Positions 45,810 to 55,433 of a stretch of 64,000 nt of DNA are shown in pieces; positions within the stretch are counted from its first letter, which is position 1, and each line of letters starts with the position of its first letter. Source of the stretch: Pseudomonadota bacterium (GTDB lineage: Bacteria > Pseudomonadota > Gammaproteobacteria > Steroidobacterales > Steroidobacteraceae). The stretch spans positions 73,170-137,169 of the forward strand of contig JAFEDR010000013.1 of NCBI GenBank assembly GCA_018241525.1, written 5' to 3'. The position numbers and the translations under genes were made by a program. The notes beneath the pieces were generated by a model. That model did no database searches and was not told the origin of the DNA. It saw only the letters and a program-made list of their open reading frames with translations.

Positions 45810-47660
45810 GTGTCCGAGAGCGACGACGAGCGGCCGGCGGCCGCGGCGTGGCAGCCGGCGCTGGCGGCGCTGACCGAGCACCTGCAGGACACCGTGCTCG
45901 TGACCAACGCGGCCGGCCGCATCCGCGCCGCCTACGGCAGTTACGCCTCGACCGGCGGCTGGAAGCTCGAGGACGTGATCGGCGCCTCGGTCACGAAGTT
46001 CATCCACCCGCTCGACCTCGCGACCGCGCTCGGCCGGCTGATGCTGAACGTCGCCGACCCGTCGCTGTCCGGCCAGCACCGGCTGGAGGTGCGCGCGCTG
46101 CGCGCCGACGGCACCTATCGCGCCACCGAGGCGATGCTCGCCAACCGGCTCGCCGACCCGGCGATCCGCGGCATCGTGATCACGGTGCGCGACATCGGCC
46201 CGCGCCGCGAGGCGGAGCTCGGCCGCGCCGAGTCGGAGGAGCGCTTCCGGGTCGTGACCGACCTCTCGGGCGACATGATCGCGATGGTCGGCGCCGACGG
46301 CTCGATCCGCTACTACAGCGAGTCGTGCGAGCGGATCCTCGGCTACCCGCCCGGGACTCGCATCGGCCGGCCGCTGTTCGACAAGATCGTCGCCGAGGAC
46401 CAGCCGCGCGCGCGGGCGGCATTCCGCGAGCTGGTCTCGCAGCCGCTCGCCAGCCGGCAGATGTTCGAGGTCCGCATCCACCACGTCGACGGCGGCGTGC
46501 GCTGGGTGCAGGCGCTGGCGGTCAACCTGCTGGGCCACCCGGCGGTCGGCTGCGTGGTGTTCAGCGCCCGCGACATCACCGAGCGCAAGGAATCCGAGCT
46601 CGCGCTCGCCGACGCCCGCGCGCGCCTCGACGCCGCGCTGTGGGGCGCGCACGTCGGGCTGTACGCCGTCGACCTCGCGACCGACCGCGCCGAGCTCAGC
46701 CCGCACTTCTTCGAGATCACCGGCATCCTGCGCAGCGAGTGGGAGGCCGACCCGAACCCGTGGGACGCGCGCATCCACCCGCGCGACCGGCGCATGGTCG
46801 CCGAGCGCGTCAAGGCGCACCTCGCCGGCGAGCAGCCGATCTTCGAGGCGGAGTACCGGCTGCGCACGCCGCGCGGCTGGCTGTGGATCCTCGACCGCGC
46901 GCGGGTGATGCAGCGCGACCCGGACGGGCGGCCGCGCACGCTGTGCGGCACGGTGATGGACGTCAGCGCCCGCAAGCAGCTCGAGCGCGAGCTGGTCGAG
47001 ACCACCGCGCGCGAGCAGCAGCGCCTGAGCCAGGACCTGCATGACGGCCTCGGCCAGGAGCTGACCGGCATCGCGCTCTTGATGCGCAGTGCCGCCAAGC
47101 GGCTCGACGGCGGCCGGCAGGGCGTCGGCGCCGACGTCGAGACGGCGATCGACCACCTGAACCGCGCGATCCGCAATGCCCGCGCGCTCGCGCACGGCCT
47201 GCATCCGGTGCGCGCCGACGAGGGCGGGCTTGCCGGCGCGCTCGAGTCGCTGGCCGCGAACGCGCGCCCGGGCGACGTCGGGATCGCGGTCGACACGCGC
47301 CGCTGGGGCGGCCAGGCGCTGCCGGGCGACGTCGCCGACCATGCGTACCGGATCGTGCAGGAGGCGCTCGCCAATGCGCTGCGCCACGCGCAGGCCTCGC
47401 AGGTGACCATCCGGCTCGCGGCCGAGCCCGAGGCGGTGGTGGTCGCGGTGCGCGACAACGGCATCGGCCTCGGCGGGGTGGCGCGCGCGGCGCCGGGCCT
47501 CGGCCGGCGCATCATCGCGCACCGGGCACAGCTGATCGGCGGCAGCGTCGAGTGGCTCGAGCCCGGCGGTGGCGGGACCGAGGTGGTGCTGACCGTGCCG
47601 TGGGCGGCGGCCATCGCCGCCGGGGCCGCGGCCGAGGTCAGTTCCCGAGGGCGTCCCTGA
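45810..47660 (+). CDS. PAS-domain sensor histidine kinase, NarL/DegS-type
   Basis: A 616-residue cytoplasmic kinase without membrane segments. Three PAS regions are suggested at about 20-130, 140-260 and 270-390 (SARDITERK and MDVSARKQLERE close the second and third). The dimerisation and phosphoacceptor part is HisKA_3: REQQRLSQDLHDGLGQELTG with His411. The ATP-binding domain has VQEALANALRHAQ (N box) and DNGIGLGG (G box). No response regulator is next to it, so the partner is elsewhere. The 3' end overlaps the convergent HDOD gene by 23 bp. Start is GTG with GGAGGG upstream. Confidence 0.92.
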   Translation: MSESDDERPAAAAWQPALAALTEHLQDTVLVTNAAGRIRAAYGSYASTGGWKLEDVIGASVTKFIHPLDLATALGRLMLNVADPSLSGQHRLEVRALRADGTYRATEAMLANRLADPAIRGIVITVRDIGPRREAELGRAESEERFRVVTDLSGDMIAMVGADGSIRYYSESCERILGYPPGTRIGRPLFDKIVAEDQPRARAAFRELVSQPLASRQMFEVRIHHVDGGVRWVQALAVNLLGHPAVGCVVFSARDITERKESELALADARARLDAALWGAHVGLYAVDLATDRAELSPHFFEITGILRSEWEADPNPWDARIHPRDRRMVAERVKAHLAGEQPIFEAEYRLRTPRGWLWILDRARVMQRDPDGRPRTLCGTVMDVSARKQLERELVETTAREQQRLSQDLHDGLGQELTGIALLMRSAAKRLDGGRQGVGADVETAIDHLNRAIRNARALAHGLHPVRADEGGLAGALESLAANARPGDVGIAVDTRRWGGQALPGDVADHAYRIVQEALANALRHAQASQVTIRLAAEPEAVVVAVRDNGIGLGGVARAAPGLGRRIIAHRAQLIGGSVEWLEPGGGGTEVVLTVPWAAAIAAGAAAEVSSRGRP

Positions 47661-48531
47661 GCGAGGCGATCTGCTCGGCGCTCGCCGCGAGCAGCTGGTT
47701 GCAGTCCGCCGCCGTGAGCCCGAGTCGCTGGAACGGCGCGACGGCGGTGACGGTGTCGTCGATCAGCTGCCGGTAGTACACGCACGGCACCAGCGAGGTG
47801 GCGACGATCAGCACGTCGCTGAGGCGCGTGCCGCTGACCGACGGCCGGTCCCAGGCGTTCTGCTCGGCGACCGCGAGCACGATCGCCTCCGGGAACTTCC
47901 AGTGCTCGAGGATCAGGCGGCCGATGCGCGGGTGCCAGTCGTGCACCACCTGGTCCCAGAGCCCCGCCTCCTCGATCGCGCCGGCGAGCCCGCGGGCGCG
48001 CACCAGCAGGTACAGCCGGCCGAGGTTGTGCATCAGCCCTGCGACCAGCGCCTCCTCGGCACGCACCGCGCGCGTCTCGCGCGCCACCACGTAGCCGAGC
48101 GCCGCCACCAGCGCGCCCTTGCGCCACAGCTCCTGCAGCTGCGGCCGCAGCGCGCTGTCGGCATCGACCAGCTTCATCTGCCGCATCGCGAAGGACATCG
48201 CCGCGCAGCGCACGAGGTCGTAGCCGAGGCGGTTGATCGCCGACGGCAGCTCCGTCACCGGCTGCGCGCCCGGGTTGAAGACGCTCGAGTTCGCGATGCG
48301 CAGCACCCGCGCCGCGAGCGCGGCATCGGCGCCGAGCACCTTGGCGATGGTCGCCGGCGTCGCCTTCGGGTCCTCGAGCACGCGCTGCACGCGCGCCGCG
48401 ACGTCCGGGAACGACGGCAGGTGCACCTCGCCGGCGGCAAGCTCGGCGGTCAGCTTGCGCGTCAGGTCGAAGGGCGTCAGCGTCAGGGTCGCGAGCGACG
48501 AGACGTCGACGGCCGGTTCCGGGGAGGACAT
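47638..48531 (-). CDS. HDOD domain protein
   Basis: A 297-residue protein with a HDOD-type helical domain from about residue 40 to 240: LPSFPDVAARVQRVLEDPKA, LGADAALAARVLRIANSSVF and LMHNLGRLYLL are typical. The HD motif is degenerate (HN rather than HD), which is usual in HDOD proteins, often considered non-catalytic sensors or scaffolds in signalling. It stands alone between the histidine kinase (convergent) and rmuC (divergent). Confidence 0.88.
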   Translation of the reverse strand: MSSPEPAVDVSSLATLTLTPFDLTRKLTAELAAGEVHLPSFPDVAARVQRVLEDPKATPATIAKVLGADAALAARVLRIANSSVFNPGAQPVTELPSAINRLGYDLVRCAAMSFAMRQMKLVDADSALRPQLQELWRKGALVAALGYVVARETRAVRAEEALVAGLMHNLGRLYLLVRARGLAGAIEEAGLWDQVVHDWHPRIGRLILEHWKFPEAIVLAVAEQNAWDRPSVSGTRLSDVLIVATSLVPCVYYRQLIDDTVTAVAPFQRLGLTAADCNQLLAASAEQIASLRDALGN

Positions 48532-48639
48532 GGGCTGGCCTGGTTCGGGGGAGGTTCCCACCGACGGGTATCGGCCGGCGGGCGGCGGGCTTGAGGGCGC
48601 GGCGCTGCCGCCCGGCCGGCCGCCGCGTACACTGAGGAC

Positions 48640-50085
48640 ATGGTCACACCGCTCCTCGGGGCCGCCCTGCTCGCCCTCGCCGCCCTGGCCGCGGGCCTCG
48701 TCGGCTACCTGTGGGGGGCGGCGCGGCGCGGCGCCGCGCTCGAGGAGCGGCTGCGCGAGGAGACGGCGCTCCGGGCCGCCGCCGAGGCCACCGCGCGCGA
48801 GCTCGGCGGGCTGCGCGGCGAGCTCGCCGGCCGCGACGCGGAGCTCGCCCGCCTGCGCCAGGAGCTGCGCACGCTCGGCGAGGCACGCAGCGCCCTCGAG
48901 ACCGAGCGCGACGCGCAGTCGCGGGCGCTCGCCGAGCAGCGCCAGCTGCTCGAGTCCGCCCAGGCGCGGCTGACGGACGTGTTCCGCGCGCTCGCCGCCG
49001 AGTCGCTGCAGGCGAACAACCAGCAGTTCATCGAGCTCGCGCGGCTGCAGCTCGAGGGCCTGCAGCAGGCGGCGCGCGGCGACCTCGAGAAGCGCCAGCT
49101 CAGCATCCAGGAGCTCGTCAGCCCGGTGCGCGAGTCGCTCGAGCGGGTGCAGGCCCGCATCGGCGAGATCGAGAAGGAGCGCGTCGGCGCCTACGGGCAG
49201 CTGCTCGCGCAGGTCGAGGCGCTCGCGACCGGCCAGCAGCAGCTGACGCGCGAGACCGGCAACCTGGTCGGCGCGCTGCGCCGGCCGAACGTGCGCGGCC
49301 GCTGGGGCGAGGTGCAGCTGAAGCGCGTCGTCGAGCTCGCCGGCATGGTCGACCACGTCGACTTCATCGAGCAGGCGCACGTCGCCGGCGAGGACGGCGA
49401 CGCCCGCCCGGATCTCGTGGTGCGGCTGCCCGGCGGCCGCAGCCTGGTGGTCGACGCCAAGGTGCCGCTCGAGGCCTACCTCGAGTCGCTGGAGCTCGCC
49501 GACGAGCCGGCGCGCGCCGCCAAGCTCGCCGACCACGCCCGCCAGATCCGCGACCACGTGTCGCGGCTCTCGCAGAAGCAGTACTGGGAGCGCTTCGAGG
49601 CGACGCCCGACTTCGTGGTGCTGTTCATCCCGGGCGAGGTCTTCTACAGCGCGGCGCTCGAGCAGGACCCGTCGCTGATCGAGGCCGGGTTCCAGAAGAA
49701 GGTCGTGCTGGCGACGCCGACGACGCTGATCGCGCTGCTGCGCACGGTCGTTTATGCCTGGCGCCAGGAGGCGCTCGCCGAGAACGCGCGGCGCATCGCC
49801 GACCTCGGCAAGGACCTGTACGAGCGCCTGCAGGTCATGGGCGGGCACTTCGGTCGCATGGGTGACGGCCTGACCAAGGCGATCGAGTCCTACAACCAGG
49901 CGGTCGGCTCGCTCGAGACGCGCGTGCTGCCCGCCGCGCGGCGCTTCCGCGACCTCAACGTCGGCATCGAGTCGAAGGACATCGACGTGCTGGCGCCGCT
50001 CGAGGCGCTGCCGCGCGAGCCGCAGGCCGAGGAGCTGCGGCCGGCGCCGCGGCTCGCCGGCAAGCCCGACCCCGAACGCCACTGA
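48640..50085 (+). CDS. rmuC: DNA recombination protein RmuC
   Basis: A 481-residue protein: one N-terminal membrane segment (TPLLGAALLALAALAAGLVGYL), a long coiled coil to about 200, then the RmuC nuclease-like domain with RGRWGEVQLKRVVELAGM, LVVDAKVPLEAY and ATPTTLIALLRTV. RmuC limits inversions and large rearrangements; its PD-(D/E)XK-like core includes the VVDAK motif. It converges with the ABC permease gene 25 bp away. Confidence 0.95.
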   Translation: MVTPLLGAALLALAALAAGLVGYLWGAARRGAALEERLREETALRAAAEATARELGGLRGELAGRDAELARLRQELRTLGEARSALETERDAQSRALAEQRQLLESAQARLTDVFRALAAESLQANNQQFIELARLQLEGLQQAARGDLEKRQLSIQELVSPVRESLERVQARIGEIEKERVGAYGQLLAQVEALATGQQQLTRETGNLVGALRRPNVRGRWGEVQLKRVVELAGMVDHVDFIEQAHVAGEDGDARPDLVVRLPGGRSLVVDAKVPLEAYLESLELADEPARAAKLADHARQIRDHVSRLSQKQYWERFEATPDFVVLFIPGEVFYSAALEQDPSLIEAGFQKKVVLATPTTLIALLRTVVYAWRQEALAENARRIADLGKDLYERLQVMGGHFGRMGDGLTKAIESYNQAVGSLETRVLPAARRFRDLNVGIESKDIDVLAPLEALPREPQAEELRPAPRLAGKPDPERH

Positions 50086-50110
50086 CGGGCGCCCCGGGCA
50101 GGCGGCGGCG

Positions 50111-50866
50111 CTACCTCGTCAGCCGCCGCCGCGCGATCGCCGCGGCGATCGTCACGCCCGCGACGCCGTAGGCGATCAGCACCGCGAGGCTGATCCAGGG
50201 CCACGGCATCGGATCGCCGAGCGTGAGGCCGCGCGCGAGCGAGGCCGCGTGCGCGAGCGGCAGCGCCCAGGCCACCGCCTGCACCGGCGCCGGCAGCTGG
50301 TGCAGCGGGAAGAACACGCCCGACAGGAAGCCCATCGGCGTCACCAGCAGCGTGAAGTAGTAGGTGAAGAAGTCGTAGCCCCGGGCGAGCGTCGTCATGA
50401 TCAGCGCGACGCCGGAGAAGCACAGGCCGACCGCGAACAGCACCGGCAGCACCGCGAGCGGCGCGACGCCCCGCGCGAAGCCGAAGCCGTACATCACCAC
50501 CAGGATCGCGGCACCCGACAGCGTCGCCTTGGCCGCCGCCCACAGCCACTCGCCGAGCACGACGTCGGTGATCGTCATCGGCGCGTGCAGGATGCCTTCC
50601 CAGGTGCGCTGCACCTTGAGGCGCGAGAACGCCGAGTAGAGCGCCTCGGCCGAGGCGCTGTTCAGCGTCGAGAAGCACAGCATGCCGCCGGCCAGGAACG
50701 TGCTGTAGGGCCGGCCGTCGACGCTGCCGACCAGCGCGCCGAGCCCGAAGCCGAGGCCCAGCAGGTAGATCAGCGGGTCGGCGAGGTTCGCGATCAGCGA
50801 CGGCACGAGCAGCTTCCGCCAGACCAGGAAGTTGCGCTCGACCAGGTGCCAGAAGCGGCCGCTCAT
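50111..50866 (-). CDS. ABC transporter permease, NodJ/ABC-2 type
   Basis: A 251-residue protein with six hydrophobic segments, starting at the ATG at 50866 (MSGRFWHLVERNFLVWRKLL). LADPLIYLLGLGFGLG and the late FFPLHQLPAPVQAVAWALPLAHA segment match the NodJ/ABC-2 group. It is the membrane partner of the ATPase encoded directly upstream, with two bases between them. Substrates of the group include lipo-oligosaccharides (NodIJ) and drugs; the substrate here is unknown. Confidence 0.93.
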   Translation of the reverse strand: MSGRFWHLVERNFLVWRKLLVPSLIANLADPLIYLLGLGFGLGALVGSVDGRPYSTFLAGGMLCFSTLNSASAEALYSAFSRLKVQRTWEGILHAPMTITDVVLGEWLWAAAKATLSGAAILVVMYGFGFARGVAPLAVLPVLFAVGLCFSGVALIMTTLARGYDFFTYYFTLLVTPMGFLSGVFFPLHQLPAPVQAVAWALPLAHAASLARGLTLGDPMPWPWISLAVLIAYGVAGVTIAAAIARRRLTR

Positions 50867-50868
50867 GC

Positions 50869-51828
50869 TCAGTCCCGGATGTCGCGGCCGGTCAGCTTGA
50901 TGAACACGTCCTCGAGGTTCGCCGCACGGCGCAGCACCTTGAGGCCGGCCTCCTCGCGCGCCAGCGCGAGCAGCGGCGCCGGGTCGTGCATGTAGCAGAA
51001 CGCGGTCTCGCCGGTGACCTCGAGTCGCTCGACCACCGCGCGCGCACGCCGCTCCGCCCAGGCGCCGACGCCCTCGCCGTACACCTCGACGACCACCGGT
51101 TCGATCAGGCGCTCGATCAGCCCGCGCGGCGTGTCGAGCGCGATGATCGAGCCCTCGTCCATCACGCACAGGCGGTTGCAGAGCCGCTCGGCCTCGTCCA
51201 TGAAGTGCGTGGTCAGGATCAGCGTCTTGCCGGCCGCGACCAGCCGCTTGAGCCCGTCCCAGATCAGGTGGCGCGCCTGCGGGTCGAGGCCGGTGGTCGG
51301 CTCGTCGAGGAACAGCACGTCCGGGTCGTTGACCAGCGCACGCGCGAGCGTCAGGCGCCGCTTCATGCCGCCGGACAGCTGGTCGATGCGCGCCGCCGCG
51401 CGGTCCGCGAGCCCGGCGAACTCGAGCAGCCGCGGCACGCGCTCGCGCGCCACCCGCTTCGGGATGTCGAAGTAACGCGCGTACATCACCAGGTTCTCGG
51501 TCACCGTGAAGTCGGGATCGAGGTTGTCGAACTGCGGCACGACGCCGACCCGGTAGCGCGCCAGCCGGGCCGCCGCCGGCACCGGCAGGCCGCCGAGCTC
51601 GATCGTGCCGCCGTCGGCGTGCGTGAGGCCGAGGCAGCAGCGCAGCGTCGTGGTCTTGCCGGCGCCGTTCGGGCCGAGGATGCCGAAGCACTCGCCGCGG
51701 CGGACCTCGAAGCCGAGGTCGCGCACCACCGCCCGGCCGCCGTACAACTTGCGCAGCGACGCGACGCGCAGCATCGGCGCCGCGTCGCGGGCGGCCGGGA
51801 CGGTGGCGGGCGGGTCGGCGACGGTCAT
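50869..51828 (-). CDS. ABC transporter ATP-binding protein, NodI type
   Basis: A 319-residue ATPase from the ATG at 51828; in-frame ATGs also occur at 51876 and 51774 and none has a strong ribosome site. Walker A is GPNGAGKTT, the signature LSGGMKRRLTLARAL, Walker B VLFLDEPTTGLD. The C-terminal extension with DIFIKL-like residues (LEDVFIKLTGRDIRD) is typical of NodI/ABC-2 drug exporters. Paired with the NodJ-like permease. Confidence 0.92.
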   Translation of the reverse strand: MTVADPPATVPAARDAAPMLRVASLRKLYGGRAVVRDLGFEVRRGECFGILGPNGAGKTTTLRCCLGLTHADGGTIELGGLPVPAAARLARYRVGVVPQFDNLDPDFTVTENLVMYARYFDIPKRVARERVPRLLEFAGLADRAAARIDQLSGGMKRRLTLARALVNDPDVLFLDEPTTGLDPQARHLIWDGLKRLVAAGKTLILTTHFMDEAERLCNRLCVMDEGSIIALDTPRGLIERLIEPVVVEVYGEGVGAWAERRARAVVERLEVTGETAFCYMHDPAPLLALAREEAGLKVLRRAANLEDVFIKLTGRDIRD

Positions 51829-52013
51829 CGACGGGTCGCGCGCGGGCGTGGCCGGCGGCGCGGCGGGAATCGGCATGGGGGCGCGGCGACGGGTCGGGGG
51901 CGACCACGGTAGCCGAACGCGGCCGGGGCCGGAAGGGCCGGGACGGGTCGCGCCGGCGGCCAACACCGCGGCAGCCACCCCGGACACGCCGAGAGGGTAT
52001 CCTTGCCGCCTCC

Positions 52014-54719
52014 ATGATCCTCTCGAAACTGCGACTGCCCGCGCTGCTGATCGCGCTCGCCTTTGCGCTCGTGACCATCGGCACCTGGGCCTGGTTCAAC
52101 CGCCCCGAGGCCGAGCCCGAGTGGCCGCACAAGGTGTGGGGCTTCGCGCTCTCGCCGTACCGCCCCGGCCAGAACGCGATCAAGGAGGAGTACCCGACCC
52201 GCGAGCAGATCGCCGAGGACCTCGACCTGCTCAAGGGCAAGACGCAGGCGGTACGCACCTACACGGTCTCCGAGACGATCGGCCTCGTGCCCGAGCTCGC
52301 CGCCGAGCGTGGCCTCAACGTCGCGATGGGCGTCTGGGTCGACGCGCGGCAGGCGCGTGCCGAGGCCGAGCTCGACAAGGCCATCGAGCTCGCCGCCAAG
52401 CACCGCAACGTCGTGCGCGTGATCGTCGGCAACGAGTCGGTGCTGCGCGGCGACCTGCCGCTCGAGGAGTTCCTGAAGCTGCTCGACAAGGCGCGCAACG
52501 CGATCGAGCAGCCGATCAGCACCGCCGAGCCCTGGCACGTGTGGCTGAAGAACCCCGAGCTGGTCGATCACGTCGACTTCATCGCCGTGCACCTGCTGCC
52601 GTACTGGGAGGGCGTCGACGTCGAGGCGGCGGTCGACTACTCGATCCACATGTACCGCGAGGTGCAGGCGCGCTTCCCGAACAAGCCGGTGGTGATCGGC
52701 GAGGTCGGCTGGCCGTCGAACGGCCGGACTCGCGAGAAGGCGGTCGCCTCGGAGGCCAACGAGGCGCTGTTCCTGCGCCGCTTCCTGGCCTGGGCCGAGA
52801 AGGAGAAGGTGCCGTACTACATCGAGGAGGCCTTCGACCAGCCGTGGAAGGCCCAGTCCGAGGGCGGCGTCGGCGCCTACTGGGGCGTGTGGGACGCCGA
52901 GCGGCGGCCGAAGTTCGAGTTCATGAAGCCGATCGTGCGCGTGCCGCAGTGGCAGATGCTGGCCGCGGTGTCGGTGGTGCTCGCGGCGGCGATGCTGTTC
53001 TGGTTCTACATGCACTCCGGCACGCTGAAGAACCGCGGCCGGAGCTTCCTCGCGGTCATCATCTACGCGACCTCGGCGCTGACCACCTACGTCATCTACG
53101 ACTACTCGCAGCAGTACCTGACGGTCACCAGTATCACGGTCGGGCTGCTGCTGTTCATCGGCATGCTCGGCGTGATCGCGGTGCTGCTCGCCGAGGCGCA
53201 CGAGTGGGCCGAGGCGCACTGGGTGCGGCTGCGGCGCCGGCTGCTGGTCGGGCCCGCGCACCAGGGCGAGGACGGCGGCTACCGGCCGAAGGTCTCGATC
53301 CACGTGCCGGCCTACAACGAGCCGCCGGACATGCTGATCGAGACGCTCGATGCGCTCGCGCGGCTCGACTACCCGGACTTCGAGGTCCTGGTGATCGACA
53401 ACAACACCAAGGACGAGGCGGTGTGGCGCCCGGTCGAGGCGCACTGCGCGACGCTGGGGCCGCGCTTCCGCTTCTTCCACGTCAGCCCGCTCGCCGGCTT
53501 CAAGGCCGGCGCGCTCAACTTCGCGCTGCGCCACACGGCCGCCGACGCCGAGATCGTCGCGGTGATCGACAGCGACTACATCGTCGCGCCGAACTGGCTC
53601 AAGGACCTCGCGCCGGTGTTCAGCGCGCCGCAGATCGCGATCGTGCAGGCGCCGCAGGACTACCGCGACGACCAGCAGAGCGCGTTCAAGGCGATGTGCC
53701 ACGCCGAGTACCGCGGCTTCTTCCACATCGGCATGGTCACGCGCAACGAGCGCAATGCGATCATCCAGCACGGCACGATGACGATGGTCCGCCACCGGGT
53801 GCTGAAGGATCTCGGCGGCTGGGCCGAGTGGTGCATCACCGAGGACGCCGAGCTCGGCCTGCGCGTGTTCGAGCACGGCTACGAGGCGACCTACATCCCG
53901 CACAGCTACGGCCAGGGGCTGATGCCGGACACGTTCATCGACTTCAAGAAGCAGCGCTTCCGCTGGGCGTACGGCGCCATGCAGATCCTGCGCGCGCACG
54001 GCGCGGCGCTGCTCGGCCGCCGGCCGATGCAGCTCACCGCCGGCCAGCGCTATCACTTCCTCGCCGGCTGGCTGCCGTGGATGGCGGACGGCCTGAACGT
54101 CGTGTTCAACCTGTTCGCGCTCGCCTGGTCGCTGCTGATGATCGCGATGCCGGCGAAGTTCGACGCCCCGCTCGCGATGTTCTCGGTGCTGCCGCTGTCG
54201 CTGTTCGTGTTCAAGCTCGGCAAGCTGATGCACCTGTACCGGGTGCGGGTCGGCGCCGGCGTCCGCCAGACGATCGCCGCCTCGATCGCCGGCCTCGGGC
54301 TCGCGCACACGATCGGCTTCGCGGTGCTGAAGGGCCTGCTGACGAACAACGAGCCGTTCTTCCGCACGCCGAAGCAGGCACACGCGCAGCCGCTGTGGGG
54401 CGCGCTGCAGGCCTGCCGCGAGGAAGGCCTGATGGCGATCGCGCTGCTGCTGAGCGCCTGGGCCGTGACGATGAACCTCGAGAACGCCAGCCTCGACCGC
54501 ATGCGCATGGCGAGCCCCGACCTGCGGGCCTGGGTGCTGGTGATGGTGGTGCAGTCGATCCCGTACCTGTCGGCGGTGGTGGCCTCGGTGATCAGCGCGC
54601 TGGCGCTGCCGGCCCGCTGGGTCGGCAACGGCTATGCGGTCGTCAACGCCGACGAGGAGTACGCGACCACGGTCGACGTGCCGCCGGCCGGTCCCGACCG
54701 GCCGGCGAGCGCCGGCTGA
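52014..54719 (+). CDS. Membrane beta-glucan synthase with GH17 and GT2 domains (NdvB-like)
   Basis: A 901-residue fusion. Residues 35-310 are a GH17 domain with acid/base Glu141 (VGNES) and nucleophile Glu230 (IGEVGWPS). Membrane segments at about 315-395 are followed by a GT2 domain: HVPAYNEPPDM, DSD (519-521), TED (609-611) and QRFRW (647-651). More membrane helices follow. This architecture matches the Bradyrhizobium NdvB that makes cyclic beta-(1,3)(1,6)-glucans, with GH17 acting as a transglycosylase; Pseudomonas NdvB is related. Products are likely periplasmic or secreted glucans. It stands alone between the NodIJ genes and HiPIP. Confidence 0.92.
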   Translation: MILSKLRLPALLIALAFALVTIGTWAWFNRPEAEPEWPHKVWGFALSPYRPGQNAIKEEYPTREQIAEDLDLLKGKTQAVRTYTVSETIGLVPELAAERGLNVAMGVWVDARQARAEAELDKAIELAAKHRNVVRVIVGNESVLRGDLPLEEFLKLLDKARNAIEQPISTAEPWHVWLKNPELVDHVDFIAVHLLPYWEGVDVEAAVDYSIHMYREVQARFPNKPVVIGEVGWPSNGRTREKAVASEANEALFLRRFLAWAEKEKVPYYIEEAFDQPWKAQSEGGVGAYWGVWDAERRPKFEFMKPIVRVPQWQMLAAVSVVLAAAMLFWFYMHSGTLKNRGRSFLAVIIYATSALTTYVIYDYSQQYLTVTSITVGLLLFIGMLGVIAVLLAEAHEWAEAHWVRLRRRLLVGPAHQGEDGGYRPKVSIHVPAYNEPPDMLIETLDALARLDYPDFEVLVIDNNTKDEAVWRPVEAHCATLGPRFRFFHVSPLAGFKAGALNFALRHTAADAEIVAVIDSDYIVAPNWLKDLAPVFSAPQIAIVQAPQDYRDDQQSAFKAMCHAEYRGFFHIGMVTRNERNAIIQHGTMTMVRHRVLKDLGGWAEWCITEDAELGLRVFEHGYEATYIPHSYGQGLMPDTFIDFKKQRFRWAYGAMQILRAHGAALLGRRPMQLTAGQRYHFLAGWLPWMADGLNVVFNLFALAWSLLMIAMPAKFDAPLAMFSVLPLSLFVFKLGKLMHLYRVRVGAGVRQTIAASIAGLGLAHTIGFAVLKGLLTNNEPFFRTPKQAHAQPLWGALQACREEGLMAIALLLSAWAVTMNLENASLDRMRMASPDLRAWVLVMVVQSIPYLSAVVASVISALALPARWVGNGYAVVNADEEYATTVDVPPAGPDRPASAG

Positions 54720-54753
54720 GCGGCGCGCGGCCCACGCGCGGCGTGCGCCATTC

Positions 54754-54772
54754 AAGAATGATTCGCATCTGC
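54754..54772. promoter_or_regulatory. Possible Fur box before the HiPIP gene
   Basis: AAGAATGATTCGCATCTGC matches 11 of 19 positions of the Fur consensus and has the typical AATGATTCGCAT core. It lies about 183 bp before the HiPIP start and 35 bp after ndvB-like stop. An 11-base direct repeat CGGGACCACGA occurs twice further on (54798-54808 and 54836-54846). Confidence 0.4.
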
Positions 54773-54954
54773 CGTCTTCAGGGCACGTTCAGTGTCGCGG
54801 GACCACGATGCTCCCGTGGACCGGCGCCGCTGCGACGGGACCACGACGGCGCGCGCCGGGCGTAGAATCGCCGGCGCGCTCCGCCCGGAGCGCGGCGCAC
54901 GGCTGCTGCGCCCGACCCCAACTCGTATCGACTCGTTCCGAAGGAGTGAGACTG

Positions 54955-55287
54955 ATGTTCGACCAGAAGCTGCCGCGCCGGTCCGTACTGAAGGGCGCAC
55001 TCGCGGGCCTCGCCGCGATCCCGGTGATCTCGATCGCCACGCGCGCCGATGCCGCGCCGCAGAAGCTCGATCCGAACGACGCGCAGGCCAAGTCGCTCGG
55101 CTACGTCGCCGACTCGACCAAGGTCGACGCGAAGACGAACCCGACGCACAAGCCCGACCAGAAGTGCGCGAACTGCGCGCAGTTCCAGGGCAAGGCCGCC
55201 GACGCGAGCGCGCCCTGCACGATCTTCGCCGGCAAGCTGGTCGACGCCGGCGGCTGGTGCAAGGTGTGGGTCAAGAAGCCCGCCTGA
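54955..55287 (+). CDS. High-potential iron-sulfur protein (HiPIP)
   Basis: A 110-residue periplasmic electron carrier. The twin-arginine signal is LPRRSVLKGALAGLAAIPV, matching export of folded Fe-S proteins. Four cysteines ligate a [4Fe-4S] cluster: Cys71, Cys74, Cys88 and Cys102 (CANCAQF, APCTIF, GGWCKVW). AAGGAG precedes the ATG. It carries electrons in the periplasm, usually from a bc1 complex to a terminal oxidase or reductase. It stands alone with its own terminator. Confidence 0.96.
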   Translation: MFDQKLPRRSVLKGALAGLAAIPVISIATRADAAPQKLDPNDAQAKSLGYVADSTKVDAKTNPTHKPDQKCANCAQFQGKAADASAPCTIFAGKLVDAGGWCKVWVKKPA

Positions 55288-55336
55288 GCTGAGGCCACGG
55301 TCGCGGTGCGCCCCGGCGCGCCGCGACCCGCCGAGC

Positions 55337-55365
55337 GCGCGCCGCGGACCCAGCCCGCGGCGCGC
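55337..55365 (+). terminator. Terminator-like hairpin after HiPIP
   Basis: GCGCGCCGCGG (55337-55347) pairs with CCGCGGCGCGC (55355-55365) across a seven-base loop, followed by a pyrimidine-rich run (GTCCTCCTCCCCCTCC). Confidence 0.55.
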
Positions 55366-55433
55366 GTCCTCCTCCCCCTCCCCGACCCGGGCACCGGCGT
55401 CGCCGGCACCGGGCATCATTCCCGGAGCCGCGC

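Noticed and set aside
51605..54865. A 1086-codon plus-strand frame through the glucan synthase
   Set aside because: Shadow of the GH17-GT2 gene in another frame; Arg-rich and without motifs.
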